Source of the DNA: Chitinophaga sancti
GTDB taxonomy: Bacteria > Bacteroidota > Bacteroidia > Chitinophagales > Chitinophagaceae
Assembly (NCBI RefSeq): GCF_034424315.1
Contig: NZ_CP139972.1
Location: 7,634,501 to 7,698,500 of the forward strand
DNA length: 64,000 nt
Direction of reading: 5' to 3'
How positions within the stretch are numbered: position 1 is the first letter of the stretch; the number at the start of each line of letters is the position of its first letter. This document shows positions 9,882 to 19,645 of this stretch, piece by piece. The notes under the pieces are model-generated. The model was given only the letters and a program-made list of their open reading frames with translations, searched no databases and was not told the DNA's origin. The position numbers and the translations under genes are program-made.

Positions 9882-11270
9882 TTAGAATTCATTAATGAAA
9901 AGAGAAAAATTACCACTGGCGGCTGCTTTCAGGAGCAATGCCTGCCATACGTTCGTGTACGCGATGTCGCGGTCTGTTTCTGCACGGTTCAGTGTGTATA
10001 ACACCTGCGTTACGTCCACGATTGTATTCAGTCCGTTTTTGTACAATACAGTGCGCTGGTTGTAAGCATCGGATGCTGCTGTGACCTGGATAGGCGCTTC
10101 CCTGTAGTTGTCCAGTGCATTCTTCATTTTGGTGTCAGACAGTTTTAACTGCGCGGTGAGTTGTTGCTTTACAAGGTCGTATTGATCCTGTATTCCTGCT
10201 GCAGTAAATTTCTGTGCTGCTACCTGTTTATTGACCCTGAGTATAGAAGTTAGGTTCCATGTGGCACCGATACCCAGCAGATAGTTGCTACGGCTGGGCT
10301 TCACACCATCCCAGTAAGCATGTGTATAATCTGACTGATCTGCGGCGTAGCCGGTACCGAACCCGGATCCTCTCGTTTGCATGGTACTAAAGAAGGAGAA
10401 GGTTGGGTAATACAGTCTTTGTAAGTACTTCGCCTGTTCCTGGTTTACCCTGAGTTGATTTTCGTAGAACTTCAGGGTAGGGTTGTTTACGATGTCAGCA
10501 GAATCTGCCATAGCGGTAGGGATCTGCTTAATGAAGAAGGTATCGAGTACAAAGTCCTGCACCGGAACCCCCATCAGGATGGCCAGGTTGTTGGCCTGCG
10601 TTTGTTCGTTGTCCTTTGCATTCGTATATGCGATACGTGCATTGGATACTTCTGCATTGGCAAGAGATGAATCAACGCCGGCGATCAGGCCATTGTTTAC
10701 ACGGGTTACTACCACAGCACGGAAAGTATCGGCCCTGTCCAGGTTATTCTTCCAGCTACCGGTGAGGCGCTGGGCAGCCAATAAATTGAGGTAAGCTGCA
10801 GCTACTCTTACTTCATGCTGAAATTTTTCCTGTGCCAGGTCCGCATCATCTCTCTGTACGGTGGCCTGTGCGGTTTTAATCTTTTCCCTGATACGGCCAA
10901 AGGAGAAGAAATCCCAGTTGACATTAGCCAGGTACAATCCACCAAAAGCAGCGTTCCAGTTGTTTTGCGCGAAGGTGGGGCCTGATGAGGCTACGGCAAG
11001 ACCATTCAGGCCGTAAGAAGGACCATAGATCCCATTGATGGTTCCGTAATCCTGCTGTCCGGCCACGTTCACGTTGGGCAGGTATTCCCGCTTCACGGAT
11101 TGCGCGGTTGACTGAGAGGCCTTTAAGTAATTGGCTTTAGCCTTGATAGTTCCGTAGTTGGCCAGGGCAGTCTGCACTGCATCTTTGAGTGTCAACACCT
11201 GTGCGCGTGCCATCTTCACCGGACCGTACAGCAGCAGGAGAAAGAGACAGACGAGTTTTTTTCTTTGCAT
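9882..11270 (-). CDS. TolC family outer-membrane efflux protein
   Basis: A 462-residue protein with a signal peptide ending ARAQ, followed by two long helical repeats typical of TolC/OEP proteins (LTLKDAVQTALANYGTIKAKANYLKASQSTAQSVKREYLPNV is the start of the first, split here by the usual channel segment). It ends in a hydrophobic tail with final Phe (NFSLFINEF), as in outer-membrane barrels. It forms the exit duct for the RND pump encoded 4 nt downstream. Start choice is supported by the signal peptide and a 27-nt gap to the kinase gene. Confidence 0.92.
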   Translation of the reverse strand: MQRKKLVCLFLLLLYGPVKMARAQVLTLKDAVQTALANYGTIKAKANYLKASQSTAQSVKREYLPNVNVAGQQDYGTINGIYGPSYGLNGLAVASSGPTFAQNNWNAAFGGLYLANVNWDFFSFGRIREKIKTAQATVQRDDADLAQEKFQHEVRVAAAYLNLLAAQRLTGSWKNNLDRADTFRAVVVTRVNNGLIAGVDSSLANAEVSNARIAYTNAKDNEQTQANNLAILMGVPVQDFVLDTFFIKQIPTAMADSADIVNNPTLKFYENQLRVNQEQAKYLQRLYYPTFSFFSTMQTRGSGFGTGYAADQSDYTHAYWDGVKPSRSNYLLGIGATWNLTSILRVNKQVAAQKFTAAGIQDQYDLVKQQLTAQLKLSDTKMKNALDNYREAPIQVTAASDAYNQRTVLYKNGLNTIVDVTQVLYTLNRAETDRDIAYTNVWQALLLKAAASGNFSLFINEF

Positions 11271-11297
11271 GATAATTGAACATTAGACCATGATACC

Positions 11298-12638
11298 TTA
11301 ATGCAGGAACTCGGGCCGTGGTGTGAGCACGTCGTCGTTGATTCCTGCTTTTAAGGCACCTATTGATTCATCGAAAATAATTTGAATGGTGTGCCATCCA
11401 TTGGCATAGTCATAGAGGATGGTGAAATGGTTAAGATCGCAGATCTGTTTTACGATTGCGAGACCGATACCGATGGAATCACTTCTTTTGTTGCCTTTTT
11501 TGAAGCGGCGGAAGAGCTCACTGGTAGGCACTTCAGGAGGGAGACCGGTATTGGTGATGACAAGTTTTTCCCTGGTGAGGTGGACCTCTATGGTTCCATT
11601 AGTGATGTTATGACGAATGGCATTGCTTAGCAGGTTACCGAGGAGAATGTCTGCCAGGGAGGGATGCAGCTGTAGCAAGATGCCTTTATAAATATTGCGG
11701 GATAATGAAATGGATTTCATTTCCAGTAATTCTGAGAAACTGTTTAAAGTTTCTGTCAACAGACCGGAGAGTGATATGGTGCGTTTATCATCATATTCAT
11801 TGTTCTCCATTTTGGCGAGCAGCGTCAGTGAGCTGTTGATCCTGGATAATTTCTCGATGGCATTCTGCATATCACAGATGAGTGACATGACAGTGTCAAC
11901 GTCTTTTCCATGCAGGTATGATTCTGTGAGCAGTTCCAGCTTACTGCGAAGGATTGCGAGTGGTGTCTGCAATTCATGGGAGGCGTTTTCGGTAAACTCT
12001 TTCAGTGCACGATAATCATCCAGCGCCTTGTCGGTCATGTTATTTAAAAAGCTATTGAGGGCTTTCAGCTCTTTGGCATTGGGTACCGGAAGAGAAAGTC
12101 TTTGTTTTTGTTTAAGGTTAAAGCGCTGTATTCTTTTCAGCGTTTTGTTGAATGGTGCCAGGATGATACGTGATACGAATCTTGCTGACAAAGCTGTAAG
12201 CAGGAACAGGATAGAAAAGATCCAGATAAACGAGCTGGCCAGTCCTGTGAGTATTTCGTTTGCCTTCGTGATATAATTATAAGAGCAGATACTGTAGTAA
12301 GTGCCGTTTATATTATAATAGGAGGTAACGGTGAGGCGGCATTCCCTGTGTTTGAGCATGGTATTGTAGAAGGTATGTTCGTACACTTCATACTTGTTCA
12401 CAGGTATTTCGTTTTGCTTCAATACTTTGATTTCTGCGGGTCTGCCACGGAGGTAGGTATCCGGGCTTACGCCGTTGCGCATAGTCTGGGCCATGAGGTC
12501 ATTGTAGACTTTGAGGCGGCTTATTTCCGCTTCATCGATCTCTGATTTTACCTTATAATAGGCGATACCGATACCGGCCAGCATTGCTGCCAGCGTGATA
12601 CAGAGATACCATAAAGTAAATTTGTTGACGAGTTTCAT
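11298..12638 (-). CDS. Sensor histidine kinase of the RND efflux operon
   Basis: A 446-residue kinase. One TM near the N-terminus (FTLWYLCITLAAMLAGIGIAY) and a second near residue 135-155 flank a short periplasmic sensor of about 100 residues. A HAMP-like linker follows, then a HisKA box with phospho-acceptor His in ENASHELQTPLAILRSK, and a HATPase_c domain with N box LLSNAIRHN and G boxes (IGIGLAIVKQI). It starts 9 nt after the response regulator stop. It presumably senses envelope stress or pump substrates and drives the downstream efflux genes. Confidence 0.92.
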   Translation of the reverse strand: MKLVNKFTLWYLCITLAAMLAGIGIAYYKVKSEIDEAEISRLKVYNDLMAQTMRNGVSPDTYLRGRPAEIKVLKQNEIPVNKYEVYEHTFYNTMLKHRECRLTVTSYYNINGTYYSICSYNYITKANEILTGLASSFIWIFSILFLLTALSARFVSRIILAPFNKTLKRIQRFNLKQKQRLSLPVPNAKELKALNSFLNNMTDKALDDYRALKEFTENASHELQTPLAILRSKLELLTESYLHGKDVDTVMSLICDMQNAIEKLSRINSSLTLLAKMENNEYDDKRTISLSGLLTETLNSFSELLEMKSISLSRNIYKGILLQLHPSLADILLGNLLSNAIRHNITNGTIEVHLTREKLVITNTGLPPEVPTSELFRRFKKGNKRSDSIGIGLAIVKQICDLNHFTILYDYANGWHTIQIIFDESIGALKAGINDDVLTPRPEFLH

Positions 12639-12647
12639 GAGCTGTTC

Positions 12648-13331
12648 TTATGAAGCAGTTGTATTGAATTTATATCCTAATCCGTACACAGTGTTGATAT
12701 AATCACCTCCATTGGCTGCATGGATCTTCTTACGTAAGTTTTTCACATGCTGATATACAAAATCAAAATTGGAGAGGTTGTCGGTATAATCGCCCCACAA
12801 GTGAGCAGCTATCGATTGCCGGGAGAGCACCCTGTTTTTATTCACGAGGAAATACAATAACAGGTCGAACTCTTTTGGTGTTACATCGAGCGGTGTATTA
12901 TTTACCAGCGCTTCCAGTGTATCTGTATTCAGCCGGATCTCATTGAAAGTGACAATATTGCTGCCCTGTAGTTTCTTTCTTCTGTATACGGCTCTTAATC
13001 TTGCGTGTAGTTCAGGTAAGTGGAACGGCTTTGTCAGGTAGTCGTCGGCACCTCCTTCCAGTCCGGTAATCTTATCCTCCAGTGAGTTCTTTGCGGAGAT
13101 GATCACAACACAGCTTTCGATCTTTTCCTGATGTATGAGCTGCAATAAGTCAAGACCATTTCCATCCGGCAAAGTGATATCGAGCAGGATGACGTCGTAT
13201 TGAAATGAGATTAGTTTATTGTGTGCGTCATTACTGGTATAGCTAACCTCACACAGGTATCCTTCTTTTTCAAGATAACTGGTAATGCTTGCGGCCAGTT
13301 CTATATTATCTTCAATGAGCAGTACTTTCAT
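12648..13331 (-). CDS. OmpR/PhoB family response regulator
   Basis: A 227-residue regulator. The ATG at 13331 gives the canonical start KVLLIEDNIELAASI; the longer open frame to 13388 runs into a hairpin and adds nothing family-like. The receiver domain has the acidic pair ED, phospho-Asp in VILLDITLPDGNGLDLL and Lys in LTKPF. The C-terminal winged helix (VTPKEFDLLLYFLVNKNRVLSRQSIAAHLWGD) is of Trans_reg_C type. It is the first gene of the efflux operon and partner of the kinase. Confidence 0.93.
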   Translation of the reverse strand: MKVLLIEDNIELAASITSYLEKEGYLCEVSYTSNDAHNKLISFQYDVILLDITLPDGNGLDLLQLIHQEKIESCVVIISAKNSLEDKITGLEGGADDYLTKPFHLPELHARLRAVYRRKKLQGSNIVTFNEIRLNTDTLEALVNNTPLDVTPKEFDLLLYFLVNKNRVLSRQSIAAHLWGDYTDNLSNFDFVYQHVKNLRKKIHAANGGDYINTVYGLGYKFNTTAS

Positions 13332-13384
13332 ACAGCTGCAAAATTTGTTATCAATTTTGAAGCAATCTTGAAGGTTGTAATGAA

Positions 13385-13425
13385 GCAAAAAGGATCCAGT
13401 TTAAAAAAACGTGGATCCTTTTTGC
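13385..13425 (-). promoter_or_regulatory. 14-bp perfect hairpin in the leader of the efflux operon
   Basis: The arms GCAAAAAGGATCCA (13385-13398) and TGGATCCTTTTTGC (13412-13425) are perfect, with a 13-nt A/T-rich loop. It lies 54 nt upstream of the response regulator ATG. In the gene's direction the stem ends in CTTTTTGC, so it could be an attenuator in the leader, or an end signal for something upstream if the promoter lies closer to the gene. Confidence 0.55.
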
Positions 13426-13735
13426 CTATACTTCATTGAAAATTGCAATCATAACGCAAAGGTGCTAAGAATTCCGGCGGGTTTTATTGTGCTATTCAAA
13501 CAAAAAATTGTAAAATTCAAAGAATTTGGAAATAGTTAAGTCACTTTGTTAAAAACCTGCGACAGTAGCGCCAGAATAAATGTTTCCTTAAAAAGCGCTT
13601 AAAATTTTGGGAGGCCTGGGTTGTAAAAAATGAATATATGGGTGGTGGAATGAGGGGATGAGTGGTAGGCGGTTTAAGTGGGCCTGCGGCAGCAGGAAAG
13701 ATGGCTTTTTCCCGGGGCTGGCGATCTAAAAAAGA
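13426..13735. other. Intergenic stretch with no recognisable gene
   Basis: About 310 nt between the hairpin upstream of the efflux operon and the terminator of the dehydrogenase. I see no open frame with coding character. It probably holds the promoter of the efflux operon on the minus strand, but no convincing TAnnTTTG with correct spacing was found. Confidence 0.4.
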
Positions 13736-13835
13736 CTGGGGCCGACTAAAAAGGGTACCCTTTCCCGGGTGATGGAGACGAAATGGCTTTTGCGCAATTC
13801 TCAGCGCCTACATTTTACTTTTTAATCGGCCCCAG
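13736..13835 (-). terminator. Long inverted repeat at the end of the alcohol dehydrogenase gene
   Basis: The arms 13736-13753 (CTGGGGCCGACTAAAAAG) and 13818-13835 are complementary with one mismatch over 18 bp and enclose 64 nt. It starts 10 nt past the dehydrogenase stop codon. The T run of the minus strand lies in the stem rather than after it, so a terminator role is likely but not certain. Confidence 0.5.
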
Positions 13836-13844
13836 GTATTTAAA

Positions 13845-14888
13845 TTACAATGTTGCCATATCAATTACGAAGCGGTAACGCACATCGCCTTTCAGCATCC
13901 TGTCGTACGCATTCTGAATATAAGGCATCTCAATCAGTTCGATATCAGATACAATGTTGTGCTCGGCGCAATAGTCCAGCATTTCCTGTGTTTCCTGGAT
14001 ACCACCGATCATAGAACCTGCAATGGACTTACGGCCTGCAATCATTGCAAATGCATGCACAGAAGCAGGTGTTGGAGGTGCACCCACACAAATATGTACA
14101 CCATTCGTCCTCAGCAAACCGAGGTACATCCCATAATCATGTTCAGCAGAAACGGTATCGATAATGAAATCGAACTGACCTCTGGCTGCATTCAACTGTT
14201 CCTGGTCGCTGGTAAGCAGGAAGTGATGTGCACCCAGGCGTTCGGCATCTGCTTTCTTATTAGGAGAGGTACTCAGCATAGTCACTTCTGCGCCAAAAGA
14301 CACGGCAAATTTCACTGCCATGTGGCCGAGACCGCCCAGACCCAGTACACCTACTTTATGGCCTTTACCCACCTTCCAGTGGCGTAATGGTGACCATGTA
14401 GTGATACCCGCACATAATAATGGGGCTACTGCTGGCAGGCTCAGTTTCTCAGATACCAGCAGGACGAAGTCTTCGTTCACCACGATCTTGTTGGAATAAC
14501 CGCCATAGGTTACCGTCTTTTTGTCTTGCTCATAGCTGTTGTATGTGCCGGAAGAACCCTTCAGGCAATATTGTTCCTGACCCTGGGCACAGTTTTCACA
14601 GTCACGGCAGGAATCTACCAGGCAGCCAACACCTACGAGGTCGCCGGTTTTAAATTTCTTTACGTGCGCACCTACTGCTGTCACACGGCCTACGATCTCA
14701 TGGCCTGGTACCATTGGGTAAATGGCATTTCCCCACTCGTTTTTGATCTGATGAAGATCAGAGTGACATACTCCACAGTATAAAATGTCGAATTGTACAT
14801 CGTGGGGTCCTGGTTCCCTTCTTTCAAAATTGAAAGGTCCTAGCTGCGCCTGGGCGTCAAACGCAGCGTATCCTTTAGCTGGAATCAT
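13845..14888 (-). CDS. Zinc-dependent NAD(P)-linked alcohol dehydrogenase (cinnamyl-alcohol dehydrogenase type)
   Basis: A 347-residue medium-chain dehydrogenase. The start at 14888 gives the usual N-terminus IPAKGYAAFDAQAQLGPFNF; the 41 codons upstream are not family-like. Catalytic zinc ligands lie in CGVCHSDLH and GHE, the four structural zinc cysteines in CRDCENCAQGQEQYC, and the Rossmann motif is GLGGLGHMAVKFA. The family (YahK/CAD-like) reduces aldehydes with NADPH. It is a single gene, with hairpins on both sides. Confidence 0.92.
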   Translation of the reverse strand: MIPAKGYAAFDAQAQLGPFNFERREPGPHDVQFDILYCGVCHSDLHQIKNEWGNAIYPMVPGHEIVGRVTAVGAHVKKFKTGDLVGVGCLVDSCRDCENCAQGQEQYCLKGSSGTYNSYEQDKKTVTYGGYSNKIVVNEDFVLLVSEKLSLPAVAPLLCAGITTWSPLRHWKVGKGHKVGVLGLGGLGHMAVKFAVSFGAEVTMLSTSPNKKADAERLGAHHFLLTSDQEQLNAARGQFDFIIDTVSAEHDYGMYLGLLRTNGVHICVGAPPTPASVHAFAMIAGRKSIAGSMIGGIQETQEMLDYCAEHNIVSDIELIEMPYIQNAYDRMLKGDVRYRFVIDMATL

Positions 14889-15005
14889 TTCGTTGTAATT
14901 AATAAATGTGAGGAAAATAGTTGTTGCTTCTCTACGAACGCGAAGGTAAGGGCTGTGGTGGGGATTAAAAAGAGCGGGAGGACTATTAAAAAAGATAGGA
15001 AAGGG

Positions 15006-15048
15006 GAACAAACATCACTTTTGCCGAAGGCGGAAGTGATGTTTGTTC
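15006..15048 (-). terminator. Terminator of the T9SS type B gene pair
   Basis: Perfect 15-bp arms GAACAAACATCACTT and AAGTGATGTTTGTTC enclose a loop with its own small GCC-GAA-GGC hairpin. It lies 33 nt beyond the stop of the gene at 15081 and about 118 nt before the dehydrogenase start. Confidence 0.7.
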
Positions 15049-15080
15049 GGGGTGATAATTTTCCGGCTGCTGCCGGGAAA

Positions 15081-17030
15081 CTATCGTAACAGGTTGATAG
15101 AACCTTTCTTTGTAATAATTGTCTGATCGTTTTGTATTACCCTGATCGTATACATATACACACCAGTAGGCTGTTTCTTCCCATTGTAGGTACCATCCCA
15201 GCCGCTGCCTAAGGTCATGCTATGGAAGATCAGTTCTCCCCACTGGTTAAAGACCATCATATCTATGGCCGCAATAGTATTACCCTCTGCTTTAAAGATA
15301 TCATTCAGTCCATCACCATTGGGTGTAAAGGCATTAGGAACATAAATAGGATCGGCTTTCAGCTTTACAGTAATACTATTCTTATTGTTCTCGCAGGCTA
15401 GCGGACCCAGTGCTACTACTGTCAGTGTCACACTATCAATCATCTGTGCATTGACTACATGTGTGGTACCGGTAGTGCCTGAACTGGGGGTCGTATAGGC
15501 AGCTCCGTTTACAGATACGAGATAGCCCGTTGCACCAGGTACCGGATCCCAGGTAAAGGTAATTGTACTGCCACTGGTGTTACCTGCTTTTATATGAGGC
15601 GTATCTACTTTTTCGAAAGGCGTGACAGTCACTTGTGTACGCCCACTCACACAGGAACCATTCACCGCTTCTACAAAATAAGAGGTTGGTGTCGTGATGC
15701 CGGGTGTTGTATAGCTTTTTCCTGATCCCAGGTTTTCACCACCGGAGATCAAAGGATACCAGTTGTAAGTCAGGCTATCGACAGGATTTGTGACCAGCAG
15801 GGTGGCAGTACTGTCCGGACATACTGCAGGTGCTGTAGCAGCAGGCGCACCAGGTTGTGAGTTGACGGTAATCTTTACACTATCTTTTATAATACAGCCA
15901 AAAGCATCTTCTGCAGTCACTGTGTATTGGGTAGAAGAAGCCGGTGTGATCAGTGTGCTGGAATCCGGAATAGCACCGGGTTCCCAGGTATATTTTATAA
16001 TCTGCCCACCGGTAGGTACAGCGTATATAGTCGTGGACGCTCCGGCACAAATAGCCGCTGGTCTTGCCTTTGCTGCGATCTGTACAGGAGAGTTCTGCGA
16101 AAGTGTGGTGTCAAAATTCGTGATACAGCCATTGCCATCCAGGATGCTTACGGTATAAGCTCCCGCAGCCAGGTTTGTAGCAGTATTGGTAAACTGAACC
16201 GGGTTGGTATTCCATGCCAGTGTCAATGGTGCGGTACCTCCACTAACGGATACGGTAATACTACCATTGGCATAACCACAGGTAGCCGGAACGGTGGTGG
16301 CAGTAGCGGCAATGGGTGCAAAAGGCACTGCGGAAATAGCCGCTATTACAGCACGTGAATCACCGCCGCCTCCGATTATATAATCAAAGGTAACAGATGA
16401 TAATAACTGTGACTGTACATTACAGGGAACAGGAATATCTACAGCATACATGCGTGGATCATTGCTGGAAAGCCCCTCCACGGTATAAGGTGCTGAAGTG
16501 GTTCTGAGAATACGGCCAATGGCATTGATCATTGGATTGTTGCCACCAAACCAGTCCGCGACAGTAAAGGTACCTGCATTTACATCCGGTGCATTCACAA
16601 AGTGCAGGGTAACATTGAAGGTACTGCTTCGCTCGGTAGACCATGCGAGTAAACTGATTTTAGAATATGCAGCAGGGGTGAGCAGCGTGTAAGTACCGGT
16701 AGTTGTGGTACCAGCAGCTGCTGCATTGGCAGAGAGAAAGATTGCATTCAGACTATCGTAATTCTTCAGCTGGTAAGTACGTTGCCCGTTTACAATCGTT
16801 CCGTTGTCAGGTAAGCCGGCGGCGATATTATTAGTAGCCGCAAAAGTTGCTGAATACAATACCTTTAACTGCAGGTCAAGACCAATGGTGGTCACTGCAG
16901 CAGAACTGGTACCTGATTCCGCAACGGCATCAATAGCATATCCTGTAATTGGTACAGGGGTATACGTTTGCCCATAGGATTTGCAAAAGCATATCAGCAG
17001 GAGGAGGGAGGCGAAGTAGATTCGTGTCAT
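15081..17030 (-). CDS. Secreted multidomain adhesin-like protein with T9SS type B (gliding-motility) sorting domain
   Basis: A 649-residue protein. The start at 17030 opens a signal peptide (TRIYFASLLLLICFCKSYGQ). Residues about 20-230 are a beta-rich N-terminal domain shared with the upstream gene (VAESG, TPAAYSKISLLAWSTE, DWFGG). A SprB/Ig-like repeat follows (VPATCGYANGSITVSVSGG...DGNGCITNFD), then further Ig-like repeats, a fibronectin-like segment (TITFTWDPVPGATGYLVSVNG) and the C-terminal type B sorting domain (PNAFTPNGDGLNDIF, FNQWGELIFHS, WDGTYNGKKQPTGVYMYTI). It is probably displayed on the surface or released by T9SS. It lies 32 nt downstream of its paralogue. Confidence 0.85.
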   Translation of the reverse strand: MTRIYFASLLLLICFCKSYGQTYTPVPITGYAIDAVAESGTSSAAVTTIGLDLQLKVLYSATFAATNNIAAGLPDNGTIVNGQRTYQLKNYDSLNAIFLSANAAAAGTTTTGTYTLLTPAAYSKISLLAWSTERSSTFNVTLHFVNAPDVNAGTFTVADWFGGNNPMINAIGRILRTTSAPYTVEGLSSNDPRMYAVDIPVPCNVQSQLLSSVTFDYIIGGGGDSRAVIAAISAVPFAPIAATATTVPATCGYANGSITVSVSGGTAPLTLAWNTNPVQFTNTATNLAAGAYTVSILDGNGCITNFDTTLSQNSPVQIAAKARPAAICAGASTTIYAVPTGGQIIKYTWEPGAIPDSSTLITPASSTQYTVTAEDAFGCIIKDSVKITVNSQPGAPAATAPAVCPDSTATLLVTNPVDSLTYNWYPLISGGENLGSGKSYTTPGITTPTSYFVEAVNGSCVSGRTQVTVTPFEKVDTPHIKAGNTSGSTITFTWDPVPGATGYLVSVNGAAYTTPSSGTTGTTHVVNAQMIDSVTLTVVALGPLACENNKNSITVKLKADPIYVPNAFTPNGDGLNDIFKAEGNTIAAIDMMVFNQWGELIFHSMTLGSGWDGTYNGKKQPTGVYMYTIRVIQNDQTIITKKGSINLLR

Positions 17031-17062
17031 GGAGAATATATTATTATAATTATGGACTAACA

Positions 17063-19510
17063 TCAACGAAGCAGGGAGACCCATCCGGCATAGGTCTTTT
17101 CTCCGGGGGCGGGTTTAATGATATAGTAATAGGTGCCGAATGGCATGAGTTGTCCTTTCCAGGTACCATCCCATGGAGAGAAGCCGATACCTTTGAATAC
17201 CAGCTGGCCATAGCGGTTGAAGATTTCGGTTGTTGCGTTGGGACGGGCTTTGAGTCCGTCTACTTCCCAGCGGTCATTGATGCCGTCACCATTCGGACTG
17301 AAGGCATTGGGTATTTCTAACTGAAGATCGGGGATCACTTTGTAGTATGCACGGCTGATGCTGTCAATACAGCCAATATCATTGGTCACATAGAGGGTTA
17401 CACGAAAATCACCTGTCACTTCGTACCTGTGCTCAGGCGCAAATTCAGTGGAGCTGGTACCATCCCCAAACTCCCATTCATAGGTTACACCATTCCGGGA
17501 ATTATTGTTAAAGGTGAAGTTTGCGTTTTTAAATTCAACAGCAATATTCTGCCCCGGGGCTGAACTGAAAAGAGCAATAGGCGGCGGTACAATGTTGATA
17601 AGTGATGTTTTGGTAATTGTGCTCACACATTGGCCCTGCGCGGTGGCTGTGAGGGTGACGGTAAATAAACCGGTATTGCTGTAAGTGTGTGAAGGATCTT
17701 CCAGTAAGGAGGTCGTACCATCGCCGAAACTCCATTGATAGCTGTCAGCGTAGTTGGATCTGTTATCAAAAGTAACTACCGCAGGAGCGCATCCCTGGGT
17801 AATATCAGGTGTAAACCGGGCTATCGGCCGCCTGATCACTTTTACTAAAAGTGGATCAGCGGCCGCGGTGCAGGCCCCATCCGTAACACCCAGCATTACA
17901 GAACCGGATGTATCATATTTCACCTGGTAAGGCCCGAAGCCCGTTCCGCTGATCACAGTACCATTGTCAAAATGCCAGGCTGGTACAGCCGCTGTAGTGG
18001 CTGTGCCTGTATATGTAATGGTTACGGTATCTCCTGCACAGATAGGTGTTTTACTCACAGCCAGCTGTAATGCCGGTGGTGCAGAAATGGTGACTGCTTG
18101 CCTTGTCACAGCTGATGCGCAGCCATCATCTGTCACCTGTAAGCTTAGATTGTAAATACCTGCATGAGGAAATGTAATGATATAAGGTCCTGCATCGCTA
18201 CCGCTTTGTATCGTGCCTCCATCAAAATTATTCCAGTTGTAGGTAGCTGCGGCAGAAGCGGTGCCGGTGAAGGTAACGGTGTCAGTACTACCCAGGCAAA
18301 TGATACCGGGGCTGGCAGTAAAGGAGGATGTAGGTGTTGGTTTCACTGCTACGTTTACGGTATCTTTTATGATGCAGCCAAAGACATCTTTTGCCGAGAC
18401 GATATAGGCAGTTGTATCTGATGGATGGTCCGTTACTGTTTGACCGGTCAGTGTGCCTGGTGACCAGGAGTAATTCGTCAGTGTACCACTGCTGGAAGTA
18501 GCCGATAGCGTGACAGGATCTCCTGCACAAACGGCTGTAGCACTGGCACTGGCGGTAATCGTAGCAGACGAAATTAGTGACACCGTTTCATTCACAGTGT
18601 ATACGCAGCCATTCGCATCGGTCAGGGTGCCTGTATAGGCACCGGCAGGCACATTGATAGCGATAGCTGTTGCCTGTACAGGAGTGGTATTCCACTTAAA
18701 TGTATAGGGTGTAGAACCATTGGTGGCTGTCAGTGTAAGTGTGCCGTTCGCCCCGCCGCATATAGCATCAGTATGTGTGCTGCTATAAGAAACCGGTGTG
18801 TATGCAACACCTGCCAGTGCGAGTATGAGAGCTCTTGAAGTACCGCCGGTAGCGGCCAATTGTGTGAATGTAACAGATGCCAGTGATTTGCCCAGTACTG
18901 CACAGGGGATGTTGAAATCAAATCCATAAAAGCGTGGATTAGTAGTCAATCCATCGACGGTCATGGGAGTATTGGTGCGTGTAATACGGCCATAGCCCTG
19001 TACTACAGCGGGGGTACCATTGAACCAGTCTTTGATGGTAATGGTACCTGCATTGGAAGTAGTACCGTCCGTGAATGTCAGCAATACGGATACAGTGGCA
19101 GTACCTTCAGTGGCGAAAGCGAGCAGGCTTAATTTGCTGTAAACGGCTGGTGTGGCGAGTGTCAGTGTTCCTGTTCCAACAGTATTAGGTACTGCATTTG
19201 AAGGCACGGCCATATACAATGCGTTGTTGGCATTGAAAGCGGCCATCTGCCAGGTTTTGGTACCACTTACAAAAGTGCCGGTGGGTGTAATACCTCCGGA
19301 TAAGCTGTTAGCTGTAGCGAAAGCTGTAGTGTGAATGACGTGATTGCTACCATCAATGACTGTAGACGTAGCTGCCAGAGCGCTGTTGCCGGCTTCTGCA
19401 ACAATGTCTGCGTTAAAGCCCGAGACACTGATGGGCGAAAAGGTTTGGGCAAACAGGGGCTGCCAACCTGTTAACAGGGTTAACAGTATTAGGGTAAAGA
19501 AGTGCTTCAT
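17063..19510 (-). CDS. Secreted PKD-repeat protein with T9SS type B sorting domain
   Basis: An 815-residue protein with a signal peptide ending LFAQ. Its first 210 residues match the downstream protein in motif order (IVAEAGNSA, TPAVYSKLSLLAFATEG, IKDWFNG, DGLTTNPRFYGFDF). It then has a SprB-like repeat (CGGANGTLTLTATNG...DANGCVYTV), Ig-like repeats, and two PKD domains with the signature YQWSFGDGTTS...HTYSNTG and YEWEFGDGTSS...HRYEVTG. The C-terminus is a type B sorting domain (PNAFSPNGDGINDRW, IFNRYGQLVF). PKD domains mediate protein or glycan contact. The pair looks like a tandem duplication with later divergence in repeat content. Confidence 0.87.
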   Translation of the reverse strand: MKHFFTLILLTLLTGWQPLFAQTFSPISVSGFNADIVAEAGNSALAATSTVIDGSNHVIHTTAFATANSLSGGITPTGTFVSGTKTWQMAAFNANNALYMAVPSNAVPNTVGTGTLTLATPAVYSKLSLLAFATEGTATVSVLLTFTDGTTSNAGTITIKDWFNGTPAVVQGYGRITRTNTPMTVDGLTTNPRFYGFDFNIPCAVLGKSLASVTFTQLAATGGTSRALILALAGVAYTPVSYSSTHTDAICGGANGTLTLTATNGSTPYTFKWNTTPVQATAIAINVPAGAYTGTLTDANGCVYTVNETVSLISSATITASASATAVCAGDPVTLSATSSSGTLTNYSWSPGTLTGQTVTDHPSDTTAYIVSAKDVFGCIIKDTVNVAVKPTPTSSFTASPGIICLGSTDTVTFTGTASAAATYNWNNFDGGTIQSGSDAGPYIITFPHAGIYNLSLQVTDDGCASAVTRQAVTISAPPALQLAVSKTPICAGDTVTITYTGTATTAAVPAWHFDNGTVISGTGFGPYQVKYDTSGSVMLGVTDGACTAAADPLLVKVIRRPIARFTPDITQGCAPAVVTFDNRSNYADSYQWSFGDGTTSLLEDPSHTYSNTGLFTVTLTATAQGQCVSTITKTSLINIVPPPIALFSSAPGQNIAVEFKNANFTFNNNSRNGVTYEWEFGDGTSSTEFAPEHRYEVTGDFRVTLYVTNDIGCIDSISRAYYKVIPDLQLEIPNAFSPNGDGINDRWEVDGLKARPNATTEIFNRYGQLVFKGIGFSPWDGTWKGQLMPFGTYYYIIKPAPGEKTYAGWVSLLR

Positions 19511-19645
19511 GAATGGTCATTATAGGTTAGCTATAAATGAAAATATGCAACGGTATAGGCCGTAGCAGGAAATAGATATAGTGCGTTGAAATAAATACTG
19601 TGGGAGTATCAAAAAGGGTGGGAGCTGATAAATATATTTTTTATT

